Positions 43,601 through 52,461 of a stretch of 64,000 nt of DNA are shown one piece after another. This DNA is from DATDAW01 sp036524675. GTDB lineage: Bacteria > Verrucomicrobiota > Verrucomicrobiia > Chthoniobacterales > DASVRZ01. A program made the translations under genes and the position numbers. The first letter of the stretch is position 1. Every line of letters starts with the position of its first letter. Under the pieces are notes generated by a model. The model saw only the letters and a list, made by a program, of their open reading frames with translations, made no database searches and was not told where the DNA came from. The stretch spans positions 5,111 to 69,110 of the forward strand of contig DATDBU010000048.1 in assembly GCA_036524675.1 (NCBI GenBank), written 5' to 3'.

Positions 43601-43627
43601 TGCTTGTCGGGCTGTTAGCTGATCGCG

Positions 43628-44128
43628 TTACGGCGATTCGCCTTGCTTGTTTGCGGGCATGTCGAGAAGCCTTCGCAGCAGATTTGTGCACAATACTAGA
43701 TCTTTCTCACTCCAGGATGCGATTCGTTGCTGGAATGCGGCACCCTTAGTCTGGATCGCAGCCTCCAGCCGTTCGCGACCATCGACGGTCAGCGACAGGA
43801 CGATACTTCGCCGATCCGAGGGATCGGTTGACGTCGCGATCAGTCCCAATCGCACAAGCTCGCGGATGAGGCGGCTTGCGGCGCTGCGATCCATGCCAAC
43901 GGCTTGCGCCACTGCGCTGGGTTTTGCCGGGCCGGAGGCGTTAAGCCAAAGGGCGATATGAAAAGCGGCCGGCTGGAGTTCGGCGTGAAACGCAGCCGCG
44001 GCCTGCGCCGTCAACGCCCGGGACTGGCTTACCAGCGCGTTCAGTGCGGCGCCTAGCGCAAGGACGCACTTTTCCCGCCGCCCATCGTTCCGCGGAGTTT
44101 TGTCGGTCTGCGAGTTCATCATCCCCAT
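43628..44128 (-). CDS. MarR-family transcriptional regulator
   Basis: A 166-aa winged-helix regulator: the recognition region is PSAVAQAVGMDRSAASRLIR, followed by LVRLGLIATSTDPSDRRSIV, whose DPSDRR turn is the MarR beta-wing signature. Helical ends (LNALVSQSRALTAQ; NLLRRLLDMPA) would form the dimer. The start at 44128 has near-equivalents at 44122 and 44119. It is divergent from the SDR gene at 44226, with a 15-bp perfect inverted repeat in between, so it most likely represses the SDR gene and itself and is released by a small aromatic or oxidative ligand. Confidence 0.9.
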   Translation of the reverse strand: MGMMNSQTDKTPRNDGRREKCVLALGAALNALVSQSRALTAQAAAAFHAELQPAAFHIALWLNASGPAKPSAVAQAVGMDRSAASRLIRELVRLGLIATSTDPSDRRSIVLSLTVDGRERLEAAIQTKGAAFQQRIASWSEKDLVLCTNLLRRLLDMPANKQGESP

Positions 44129-44157
44129 CGTCTGGCGTTTGCGTCTGCCGGAGAGAT

Positions 44158-44206
44158 TGTCAGAATAGTTGACAAATATCCATCACATAGATGATGGATA
44201 TTTGTC
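44158..44206. promoter_or_regulatory. MarR-SDR operator palindrome
   Basis: GACAAATATCCATCA (44171-44185) and TGATGGATATTTGTC (44192-44206) are a perfect 15-bp inverted repeat with a 6-nt spacer. A second, shorter one (TTGTCA 44158-44163, TGACAA 44170-44175) overlaps its left side. TTGACA at 44169-44174 fits a -35 element for the SDR gene. The position between divergent marR and SDR genes and the symmetry make it the probable MarR operator. Confidence 0.78.
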
Positions 44207-44225
44207 CATTAAATAAGCAATACCC

Positions 44226-45128
44226 ATGTCGCCATCTTTTCCAACTATTGTGATAACAGGAGCAACCAGCGGCATCGGTCGGTGCGCGGCAATTGCGCTC
44301 GCCAAGCGCGGAGCGAATCTCGTGCTCACCGCGCGCAGCCAAGCCAAGGCCGACGAAACAGTAGAAATGATCAAGGCTGCTGCGCCGGGCACACGAGTCC
44401 ACGTGCATTATGGTGATTTCGCCGATCTAGCCTCGGTCGCCGCGCTGGGACGTGAGATTGTCGCGCGCCATACCCAGATCGACGCGCTGATCAACAATGC
44501 CGGAATTCATGCCTTTGAACCACGTATCACCGCAAACGGCTATTCCGAGATGATTGCGGTCAACTATCTGGCACCGTGGCTTTTGACGAACATTCTGCTG
44601 GAGACCGTGATCAGATCGGCGCCGTCGCGCATTGTCACTGTCGCATCAGAAGCCTCGCTACAAGCCGTGGGATTTGATCCCCTTGCCGCGCTCACCGACA
44701 AACGTCCGTTTTCCGCACGAGGCTCCTCAGTGATCTACGGCCGAACCAAATTGATGAATATCATGTTTTCAATGAAATTGGCCAGCGAACTGGCGGGTAC
44801 CGGAGTGGCGGTCAACTGCTTATGTCCTGGATTCAACGTGACGGGACTCGGACGTGAACTCTGGTTTGCAGCGCCGCTCGAACGGCTGCTGACCAGGTTG
44901 AAGATCGGCAATCCTGAGCGTGGCGCAGGGATCATCGTCCGTCTGGCCAGCGATCCCTCCTACACCGACGTGACTGGCGGATACTTTTCGGTCAATCACA
45001 TGCGACCGCTCGTCCCCGTGGCGCCGGGTGCCGACCCGCAAGCGCAGCAAGCGCTGTGGCAGGCGACTGCGGAACGAGTTGCCGTCTTCAGTCGCCACGA
45101 GGCCGTCGGGAGGCGCTCTGGTGAATGA
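44226..45128 (+). CDS. Short-chain dehydrogenase/reductase controlled by MarR
   Basis: A 300-aa SDR related to retinol dehydrogenase-like members. The NAD(P) motif TGATSGIG is at residues 11-18, NNAG follows near 90 (ALINNAGIHAFE), catalytic Ser is in VTVASEAS and the YxxxK motif is in VIYGRTKLMN. The ~260-300 tail is unusually long and acidic-basic (QQALWQATAERVAVFSRHE). The gene is divergent from marR across an operator-like palindrome, so its substrate is probably the compound or stress sensed by MarR. Cofactor preference is unclear: Arg in LTARSQAK after the second strand suggests NADPH. Confidence 0.9.
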   Translation: MSPSFPTIVITGATSGIGRCAAIALAKRGANLVLTARSQAKADETVEMIKAAAPGTRVHVHYGDFADLASVAALGREIVARHTQIDALINNAGIHAFEPRITANGYSEMIAVNYLAPWLLTNILLETVIRSAPSRIVTVASEASLQAVGFDPLAALTDKRPFSARGSSVIYGRTKLMNIMFSMKLASELAGTGVAVNCLCPGFNVTGLGRELWFAAPLERLLTRLKIGNPERGAGIIVRLASDPSYTDVTGGYFSVNHMRPLVPVAPGADPQAQQALWQATAERVAVFSRHEAVGRRSGE

Positions 45129-45243
45129 CAGACGAATTCCCTGGGCTCTTCACGATGGGCCTCCTGATCGGGTGCCCGAAAAACGAAAAGCTGATCGTCG
45201 CTTCGGGACATTAGGCGTGCGCCATCACGGCGGATTCAGGCTT

Positions 45244-46153
45244 TCAATTTTGCGGCGACCAGCCGGAGCCAGGTCTCCACGAGCAGGGAAAACTTTCTCC
45301 ACTGGACGCCGCCCGCAGAGGCTGCCAAGCGAAATCCCGAATCACGCCGAGGACTTCTCCCGTCTCAGTCGCACCCAGCCTGTTTTTACGGATAAACGCG
45401 TTCCATTGCACAGCTTTCATCGCGGCAAACTCCTCCCGCAGACCCATTGGCATTTCCTTAGGCAATGGAGTTTTTCGGCGGTTGAACGTGGCCCGAATAG
45501 CCCCAACGAGCGTTGGTCCATCGAACTCGAACGTTCGGCTCAGAAACCACAGGTCATAGAAATCTTTCATCCGGCTGTTCGCCTCACCGAGCAGGACCAT
45601 GGCTTCCAGCTTTTCTGCGACGACGGTGTATGTCGGATAACTTCGGAGCTGAGGCGCGGGGAAATCGAGCAGCGCTGGGAATTCCACGGCCTGGGGTCCT
45701 GGCGTCACGGCGTCTCCGAATCCGACATCTGATTGGATACGGACATTCCCCAGGCGTGCCTCGATGGTCACGCGGATACCGCCGTAAACCGCCTCCTCGC
45801 GGATGGGCTTGGCAGTCACAGAATCCACGAGAAACTCCAACTCGTCAGGCTCGACTGGAACCGTGCAGATTTCGCGGAAGATTGCTGCCACCTCACCGGC
45901 CTCTTCGGAACCCATCCCAAGCAAATCCAGATCGCGGGTGGGGCGGTGACTGATCTCGGTCCAGATACGAAAGAGCATCGCTCCCTTGAGGAGGAATCGA
46001 TCCGCGTAACGCGACTGGCTGAGACGGTAGAGCAACCGCTCAATGCCATATCGCGTCAGAACCAGATCGAACGGCTCTCCGCGGTTCTGGCCTCGCGATC
46101 AGCAGCCGTCGCCGCACGGAGGCGGTGAGATTCTTCTTCACGGGTTTACTCAT
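45244..46153 (-). pseudogene. abiEii: AbiEii-type nucleotidyltransferase toxin, frameshifted
   Basis: The long frame (stop 45244, first start 46035) is an AbiEii/AbiGii nucleotidyltransferase: RFLLKGAMLFRIWTE, the catalytic RPTRDLDLLG, then VVAEKLEAMVLLGEANSRM and KDFYDLWFLSR. Its true start should be the ATG at 46153, which overlaps the antitoxin stop as ATGA and reads MSKPVKKNLTASVRRRLL. That frame ends early; the family sequence (RGEPFDLVLTRYGIERLL) resumes in the next frame. One base is missing near 46098-46104. As sequenced, only a start such as TTG at 46035 could give a protein lacking ~40 residues. Sequencing error or recoding are alternatives. Confidence 0.7.
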
Positions 46154-46752
46154 GTCAGGCTTTCCAGATAGGGGCGCATCACGTTCCCCACCCGGCAGAT
46201 GCGGGCATAGCGCGTCAGGTCATCCATCGTGCAGCCTTTCTCCCTCCATGTTTCGCGCAGGGCTTCCAGCGCGACGTCCAGTCCGATTTTGTTACGGAAT
46301 TTGAAACAATCGGCCACGGTCTTGGCAGGACAGTAAATTTTCACCGCTACTCCCTCGATCAGGTGTTCTTCTTGTCCGGCATGGAGGGCTTCTCCACTGG
46401 AACGCACGATCCGCAGCGGGATGTGATCCACCCGCGGCTCCCGCGCCTTACCGTCGAGAGCCAGCCAGACTTCGTGCGGTTGCTGCGTCGTCAGCCCGTG
46501 GAATCGGAGGGCCGAAAGCAGGCAGACAATTCCATTGGGGATGCGCTTGCCTGCCTCGGCCAGCGTATGGTTCTCGCCGACCTCTCCCTCCGTCAGCGTG
46601 TAAAGCCCCCGTCCGACACGGACGATAACTCCCTTTTTCACAAGCTGGCCAAGGGTCGCCCGCCAGATGCCATGAGATTCCAGGTCGCGACTACGCAGAA
46701 CACTCGACTTCTTGAAAGCTTTCTGGATCGCATTTGGGATTGCTGTCGTCAT
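46150..46752 (-). CDS. abiEi: AbiEi-type antitoxin, wHTH repressor
   Basis: From the ATG at 46752 (MTTAIPNAIQKAFKKSSV) about 200 aa. The N-terminal winged helix (SRDLESHGIWRATLGQLVKK, VIVRVGRGLYTLTEG) is followed by the AbiEi core (GKRIPNGIVCLLSALRFHGL, VWLALDGKAREP, GVAVKIYCPAKTVADCFKFR). AbiEi neutralises the AbiEii nucleotidyltransferase and represses the operon. Longer starts at 46788 or 46821 exist, but the inverted repeat at 46760-46787 that looks like the operator lies upstream of 46752, favouring the shorter form. The stop overlaps the toxin start as ATGA. Confidence 0.85.
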   Translation of the reverse strand: MTTAIPNAIQKAFKKSSVLRSRDLESHGIWRATLGQLVKKGVIVRVGRGLYTLTEGEVGENHTLAEAGKRIPNGIVCLLSALRFHGLTTQQPHEVWLALDGKAREPRVDHIPLRIVRSSGEALHAGQEEHLIEGVAVKIYCPAKTVADCFKFRNKIGLDVALEALRETWREKGCTMDDLTRYARICRVGNVMRPYLESLT

Positions 46753-46759
46753 TTCAAAG

Positions 46760-46787
46760 TGTCGGACATTATCCATATTTTCCGACA
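46760..46787 (-). promoter_or_regulatory. Inverted repeat at the abiE promoter
   Basis: TGTCGGA (46760-46766) and TCCGACA (46781-46787) are inverted repeats 14 nt apart, 8 nt upstream of the preferred abiEi start. On the coding strand the spacer holds TATGGATAATG, a plausible -10. AbiEi proteins are known to bind inverted repeats at their own promoter, so autorepression here is likely. Confidence 0.55.
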
Positions 46788-47197
46788 TATCGCAACCCTG
46801 CGCCCATGGCGCGCAAGGCAAGTAATCCGCGCTTCATCGTTGGCAGCCTGGAAGGCGACGCTCGCGGCGCGGAAAGCAATGCCCGGGTCGCGCTCGTCGA
46901 GAGCCTCGGCATTCCCCCGGAGGCCTTTTCCAGAAGCTGGTGCGCCTCGTTCGGATCGATGACATTCAGAATCAACACGACCCCGCTCTCGTCCGTCTTA
47001 AAATACCACTGATCGATTTTGCCAGCGAGATAGAGACGTGCGGTGTCGCGCATTTCGAAAGGCAGGATCGGGCCCCTTGCGATCGGAGTCCCCTTAGCCG
47101 TCCAGCGACCAATCGCGAGAAGTTTGGTAGCCGGAACTCCGGGCGCGGCTGGGTGCCCGGTACCACTGCCAGCGTTAATCGTCGTGTCTGGCATCAC
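46769..47197 (-). CDS. YCII-like small protein with replaced 3' end
   Basis: A 142-aa frame. Residues ~24-90 (KLLAIGRWTAKGTPIARG, ARLYLAGKIDQWYFKTDES, VVLILNVIDPNEAHQLLEK) look like a YCII/muconolactone-isomerase-type ferredoxin-fold protein. The expected end of the fold (a LPL...AGL-type strand) is missing; instead ~50 Ser/Arg-rich residues run into the abiE promoter. The gene was probably cut when the abiE module arrived. It overlaps the end of the alpha/beta hydrolase gene by 4 nt. It starts with GTG at 47197 or ATG at 47194. Confidence 0.6.
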   Translation of the reverse strand: MMPDTTINAGSGTGHPAAPGVPATKLLAIGRWTAKGTPIARGPILPFEMRDTARLYLAGKIDQWYFKTDESGVVLILNVIDPNEAHQLLEKASGGMPRLSTSATRALLSAPRASPSRLPTMKRGLLALRAMGAGLRYVGKYG

Positions 47198-48066
47198 GCG
47201 AGCATTATCTCAGCGACCTGCTCCGGGATATCGATTTGCAGCCAATGGCCAGCGGAGAGCAAATGAAGCGAAGGATGTTTCAGATGAGACCGGAAATCCT
47301 CAGCTACACCGCTGTTGAGATACGGGTCTTTGTCTCCCCAGATTAGCTTGACCGGGATATCGAGCGCCTCCATCTCATGAACGCGCCTGGTGTTTCTGGC
47401 GACTTCCTCGAAGAGTTGGGACGTCATTTGGGCGAACGCCGGGGCAGAACTGGGTTGTTGCCTGAAGTTATTGTCGATGATAGGGCCGAGAAAGGAGTGA
47501 TAGTACGCCTTTTGGCTATCGGTCAGGTTTTCCTGAAATTTTGCTCGCTGAAAGTTGAGTATCCAGGCGAATTGCTCAGGGCTTCGTAGAATAGCTTGTG
47601 TAAGCGCTTTGAGACTGGTAGTCGCGAATAGCTCGATAAATTCCGGGTATCGGACTGTGGGTGCGTAACCGTATACTGCGTTGAGAATGCACAAGGAATC
47701 AACGCGTTCCGGGTGTTCGATCGCAAAATTGACAGCAGCAGGTCCAGAGGAGTCGTGCGCGACAGGAATGACCTTATCCAGACCCAGTGTTTCGACTACC
47801 GCCTGCAGATCGCCTAGTTGCTGTGCAAAACTGTAGGAAGCGCCGGCAGGCTTTTCAGAATTGCCAAAACCCAGGAAATCGAACGCGACGACCCGCCGTC
47901 CGCCTGCTACCAAATGGGGAATCAGATCATCGTAGATGTGCAAATTGTCGGGAAAGCCATGCATGAGCACGAACGCGGGACCGTCGCCCGCATAGTCGCG
48001 CGCGTAGACGCTTCCCTGTTCCCGCGGAATGTGATGCTCGGAAAACTTCGTGGAATGATGTGTCAT
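47194..48066 (-). CDS. Alpha/beta hydrolase (haloalkane dehalogenase/epoxide hydrolase-like)
   Basis: 290 aa. The oxyanion region is VLMHGFPDNLHIYDDL, followed by AFDFLGFGNSEKP as in dehalogenases and epoxide hydrolases. The nucleophile elbow reads PVAHDSSGPAAVNFA: by alignment the Asp after His would be the nucleophile, but usual HDWG is HDSSG here, so a Ser nucleophile is also possible. Acid/base candidates are LIWGDKDPYLN and SAGHWLQIDIPEQV (His). It lies 13 nt after the RND pump gene, suggesting co-expression. Substrate unknown. Confidence 0.83.
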   Translation of the reverse strand: MTHHSTKFSEHHIPREQGSVYARDYAGDGPAFVLMHGFPDNLHIYDDLIPHLVAGGRRVVAFDFLGFGNSEKPAGASYSFAQQLGDLQAVVETLGLDKVIPVAHDSSGPAAVNFAIEHPERVDSLCILNAVYGYAPTVRYPEFIELFATTSLKALTQAILRSPEQFAWILNFQRAKFQENLTDSQKAYYHSFLGPIIDNNFRQQPSSAPAFAQMTSQLFEEVARNTRRVHEMEALDIPVKLIWGDKDPYLNSGVAEDFRSHLKHPSLHLLSAGHWLQIDIPEQVAEIMLA

Positions 48067-48079
48067 ATTTTATTCTATT

Positions 48080-51000
48080 CTATTTGTTGGAGTTCATCAG
48101 GTCTGCGCTGAGCCGACTGCTGAGTGACATGGTGACTTTTTTTGCTTCTTTCCCGCCGGAGGTAAGTTTTCGGATCACCACGTAGAACACAGGCGTAAAA
48201 ATCAGCCCGAAAAACGTGACGCCAAGCATGCCGAAGAATACCGCCGTTCCAAGCGCCTGACGCATTTCTGCACCCGCTCCCTTCGCGATGACAAGCGGCA
48301 CGACTCCCAAAATAAAGGCGAAACTTGTCATGAGGATCGGACGAAGTCGAAGCCGTGCAGATTCAATGGCTGCTTCGGTGATGCTTTTACCGGTGTCTTC
48401 AAGTTGTTTGGCAAATTCGACGATGAGAATTGCGTTTTTGCTGGCGAGACCGACGAGGACGATGAGACCGATCTGCGTGAAAATGTTGTTGTCCATCCCG
48501 CGCAACCAGACTCCAAAAATGGCGCTCAGGAGACACAGCGGAACAATGAGAATGATCGCGAGCGGGAGACTCCAGCTTTCGTATTGAGCCGACAGCGTCA
48601 GGAAGACTAAAAGCACGCAAAGCGGGAAGATGAAGATGATGGTGTTACCGGCCAGCTTTTCCTGAAACGTGAGGTCGGTCCACTCGTAGCCCATTCCGGC
48701 CGGCAGTTCTTTCGCCGCCAACTCTTGCGCGAGAGCGTTGGCCTGGCCCGAACTGACGCCGGGCTTTGCAACGCCGTTGATATCGGCAGCCGGATACATG
48801 TTGTAGCGGATGACCTTGTCCGGCCCGGTCGTCTCCGTGACATTGACCAATGTAGCGAGCGGAACCATGGCGCCGGCGGCGTTTCGCGTCTTGAGTTTGC
48901 TGATGTCCTCAATGTGGCTGCGGAAGTTTTTGTCAGCCTGCGCGGTGACCTGGTAGGTTCTCCCGAAACGATTGAAGTCATTAACGTAGAGTGATCCGAG
49001 ATAGGTCTGCAGCGCATCGTTCAGATCCGCCAGTTGCACGTTTATGCTCTTGGCTTTGACTCGATCCACTTCGACATGAATTTGCGGAACACGCGTGGTG
49101 AAGGTCGTGAATACAGCTGCCAGACCGGGAGTCTGGCTGCCATGCACCATCATGTTAAAGGCGGTGTTCCCGAGAACATTGAGACCGGCATCGGTGCGAT
49201 CCTGGATCATCATCTTGAACCCGGCGACGGTCCCGAGTCCTCGCACGGGCGGAGGAGGGAGAACCAGGATTCGTGCATCACGCAGATCCCTAAATCGCTT
49301 ATTCAGCTCCCCGATCAAAGCCCCGGCGGATTTTCGGGGATCCTTTCGGTCTTCGAATTTATCGAGACCGACAAAGATCGTGCCCGCATTGGGAAGATTA
49401 GCGTTCACCACAGGGTTGTAGCCGGGAAATTCGACGCAATTGCGAACACCAGGAATTGTGCGAGCAATTTCGCTCATTCGCTTCATCACGCTTTGCGTCC
49501 GCTCGAGGCTGGCGCCATCGGGCAATTGAGCGAAGGCAATAAGGTAACCAGAGTCTTGCGTGGGTATGAATCCGGTCGGCACCGCGCGAAAGCCGAACCA
49601 AGTCATGGCCAGCAATCCCGCATACAAGACAAGGGCTATCCCGGTGCGTCGCACCGTGCTTCCAACTACTCGCGTGTAACCGCTTGTCGTGCGATCAAAG
49701 CCTTTGTTGAACAACCGGAAAAACCAGCCCAGACCACTGTCAACGATACGCGCAAACCAATCCTTCTTTTCCTCGTGGTTCTTGAGAAGAAGTGCGCAAA
49801 GCGCGGGCGAAAGCGTCAGAGAGTTGAAGGCGCTGATGACGGTCGAAACGGCAATGGTTAGTGCGAATTGGCGGTAAAATTGTCCGGTAATTCCGCTGAC
49901 AAAAGCGGTCGGCACGAACACAGCACACAGCACGAGTGCGACCGCAATCACGGGGCCACTGACTTCGGTCATGGCTTTCCTTGTCGCCGCGACGGGAGTG
50001 AGACCCAGCGCGATATTTCGTTCGACGTTTTCGACCACGACGATGGCGTCATCGACGACGATGCCGATCGCCAGCACCAAGCCAAAGAGTGAAAGGTTGT
50101 TGAGCGAAAATCCAAAAATCAACATCACCGCGAACGTGCCGATCAACGAAACCGGAACAGCAAGCAACGGGATGATCGCCGCACGCCAATTCTGCAGAAA
50201 GACGATCACGACGACCACAACCAGCAGCAACGCCTCGAAGAGCGTGTGCACCACGGCATCGATCGATTCCCGCGCGAACATCGTGGTGTCGTAGGCCACG
50301 CGGTAGTCCACGCCTTGTGGGAAGCTCTTTTTGAGTTCCTCCATTCTCGCGCGAACGCGATCCGAGGTCTCGATGGCGTTCGAGCCAGGAAGTTGGAAGA
50401 TGACGAGCGCCGCGGCGGGCTTGCCGTCGAGCTTGGAAGCGACCGAATAATCTCGGGCGGCCAGTTCGACTCGCGCTACATCGCGCACGCGGGTTACCTG
50501 TCCTTTAGTCCCCTGTTTCACAACAATCTCGCCGAACTCCTCCTCGGACAAAAGGCGCCCTTGAGTGTCGATCGAAAGCTGAAATTCGCTCCCGGCCTCA
50601 GCCGGTTGTTGGCCGATCGTTCCGGCGGCAACTTGAAGATTTTGCTCGCGGATGGCGCGGACAACATCGCCGGCGATAAGGTTGAGCGAAGCGAGTTTCT
50701 CCGGATCCAGCCAGATGCGCATCGAGTAATCGCGCGCGCCGAAAACGGTGACGTCGCCGACGCCTGGAAGTCGCGCCAACTGATCCTTAACTTGCAGAAA
50801 CGCGTAGTTGCCGAGGTAAAGCTCGTCACGGGAATCATCGGGCGATCGAAGATGAACCACCATTGTGAGATCGGGCGATTTCTTGGTGGTCGTGACGCCA
50901 AGCCTGCGCACTTCTTCCGGAAGCTTGGGCAAGGCGATCGCCACTCGATTTTGCACAAGCACCTGCGCCGTGTTGAGATCGGTCCCGAGTTCGAAGGTAA

Positions 51001-51280
51001 GCGTCAACGACATCACACCGTCGCTGGTCGAAGTGCTCGACATGTAAAGCATCCGTTCGACCCCGTTGACTTCCTGTTCGATGGGTGTCGCGACCGTCTC
51101 CGCGATGACTTTCGGATTCGCGCCCGGATAGATCGCTCGCACTACGACTGTGGGCGGCGTGATCTCGGGATACTGCGCGATCGGAAGCCGAAGCATCGCA
51201 ATGCCGCCGACCAGCACGATGACGATGGAAATAACGGCCGCGAAAATCGGCCTGCTGATGAAGAACTGCGAAAAATTCAC
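48080..51280 (-). CDS. RND efflux pump, HAE1 family (AcrB/MexB-like)
   Basis: A 1066-aa inner-membrane drug/proton antiporter. The first TM and porter opening (FFISRPIFAAVISIVIVLVG, RLPIAQYPEITPPTVVV) are textbook. The proton-relay pair is in IGIVVDDAIVVVENVERNIA, and later TM segments include IGLIVLVGLASKNAILIVE and a C-terminal RLRPILMTSFAFILGVVPL. The start is a GTG overlapping the adaptor stop as GTGA. Hydrophobic drugs, dyes or solvents are typical substrates. The adaptor gene upstream is frameshifted and no TolC-type outer-membrane factor lies in the window, so the pump may rely on proteins encoded elsewhere. Confidence 0.95.
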   Translation of the reverse strand: MNFSQFFISRPIFAAVISIVIVLVGGIAMLRLPIAQYPEITPPTVVVRAIYPGANPKVIAETVATPIEQEVNGVERMLYMSSTSTSDGVMSLTLTFELGTDLNTAQVLVQNRVAIALPKLPEEVRRLGVTTTKKSPDLTMVVHLRSPDDSRDELYLGNYAFLQVKDQLARLPGVGDVTVFGARDYSMRIWLDPEKLASLNLIAGDVVRAIREQNLQVAAGTIGQQPAEAGSEFQLSIDTQGRLLSEEEFGEIVVKQGTKGQVTRVRDVARVELAARDYSVASKLDGKPAAALVIFQLPGSNAIETSDRVRARMEELKKSFPQGVDYRVAYDTTMFARESIDAVVHTLFEALLLVVVVVIVFLQNWRAAIIPLLAVPVSLIGTFAVMLIFGFSLNNLSLFGLVLAIGIVVDDAIVVVENVERNIALGLTPVAATRKAMTEVSGPVIAVALVLCAVFVPTAFVSGITGQFYRQFALTIAVSTVISAFNSLTLSPALCALLLKNHEEKKDWFARIVDSGLGWFFRLFNKGFDRTTSGYTRVVGSTVRRTGIALVLYAGLLAMTWFGFRAVPTGFIPTQDSGYLIAFAQLPDGASLERTQSVMKRMSEIARTIPGVRNCVEFPGYNPVVNANLPNAGTIFVGLDKFEDRKDPRKSAGALIGELNKRFRDLRDARILVLPPPPVRGLGTVAGFKMMIQDRTDAGLNVLGNTAFNMMVHGSQTPGLAAVFTTFTTRVPQIHVEVDRVKAKSINVQLADLNDALQTYLGSLYVNDFNRFGRTYQVTAQADKNFRSHIEDISKLKTRNAAGAMVPLATLVNVTETTGPDKVIRYNMYPAADINGVAKPGVSSGQANALAQELAAKELPAGMGYEWTDLTFQEKLAGNTIIFIFPLCVLLVFLTLSAQYESWSLPLAIILIVPLCLLSAIFGVWLRGMDNNIFTQIGLIVLVGLASKNAILIVEFAKQLEDTGKSITEAAIESARLRLRPILMTSFAFILGVVPLVIAKGAGAEMRQALGTAVFFGMLGVTFFGLIFTPVFYVVIRKLTSGGKEAKKVTMSLSSRLSADLMNSNK

Positions 51281-52442
51281 GGTGCTTTCTCCTCTGGTTG
51301 CTGATCCACAACAATGCCGGGCCGCACGCGGATTTGGCCTTCTATGATGACATTTTCATTTGGCTTCAGACCAGAAGTAACGATGCGTAGCCCGTCGCTC
51401 ATTCCTCCCACCGTGATCGGGCGGAACTCCACCTTCTTCCCGGCGTTAACGACGAAGACATATTTTTGTGACTGGTCGGCGGCAATCGCGTGATCGGGAA
51501 CGAGGATCGCCTGGTGGCGAGCACTTCCGGGAACACGGAGGCGGGCGAAGAACCCGGGGCTGAGACTATGATCCTTGTTAGGAAATACCCCGCGGGCGCT
51601 CATGGTTCCCGTCGTTGGATCGACGCGGTTATCCAGAAAATCGACGAGTCCTTTTCGCGGAAAATTCACCTCGTCGGTTAATTCCATCTCCACTGGAATT
51701 TGCTTATTCCGGGCGCTGTCGCGAAGTCCTTCCTGACTCAGGCGGATGTATTTCAAAATTGCCCGTTCATCCACGTCTCCATAGAGATAAAGTGGATCAA
51801 GCGAGACGACCGTTGTAAGCAAGCTGGCTCCGGCGCCTCCCGAGCCATTGCTAACAAGGTTTCCCTCGGTGATAAATGCTCGTCCGACTCTGCCATCAAT
51901 CGGTGAACGGATTTCAGTGAACTCCAGGTTAAGCTTCGCGAGTTCCGCAACCGCCTTCGCTGATCGCGCCGCTGCCAAAGAGGCACTGTAGGACTTGGCC
52001 TTCGAATCGTAGTCGGCTTCGGCGATCACCTTGTTCGCCATCAGCTTTATCGCGCGATCCGCGTCATTTTTCGCCAGAGCGGCCTGATTGACCAGGCGTT
52101 CATAATCGGCTTCTGCCCGATCATATTCCGCCTGATAGGGACGGCGATCGATCGTGATCAGAAGGTCGCCTTTTTTGACTTCTTTGCCTTCCTTGAAATA
52201 GACTTGTCGAGATATCCGCTCACGCGAGCTCGAACCTCAACCGTCTCCGGGGATTCGAGCCGACCGATATATTCGTCCCACTCCACAATCTCTTTCACAG
52301 TCGGCGGAGCGACCGAAACTGTCGGTGGAGGTGATGCCACTGGCGGGAGTGGCTTTTTGCAGCCTGATACAAGCATAACACTCAAAGCTGCTAATATGCC
52401 GAAGCGCAAAGCGCCTCGGCCCTTGGATGATGCGATGTCCAT
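51277..52442 (-). pseudogene. RND periplasmic adaptor (AcrA/MexA-like), frameshifted
   Basis: The first part (52442-52158) is a lipoprotein (lipobox LVSGC) with the start of the adaptor fold up to SGYLDK. A base is missing near 52201-52205: the family sequence (VYFKEGKEVKKGDLLITIDR) continues in another frame through ERLVNQAALAKNDADRAIK and the frame ending at 51277, which holds LAKLNLEFTEIRSPIDGRVG, LYLYGDVDERAILKYIR and KVEFRPITVGGMSDGL. Apart from that single shift it is a complete 388-codon adaptor. As sequenced it is disrupted; a sequencing error must be excluded. It precedes the RND gene by GTGA overlap. Confidence 0.82.
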
Positions 52443-52461
52443 AGACCCTCTCGTTGTGCGG

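Noticed and set aside
50246..51304. 352-aa open frame antisense to the RND pump gene
   Set aside because: Shadow of a textbook RND gene.
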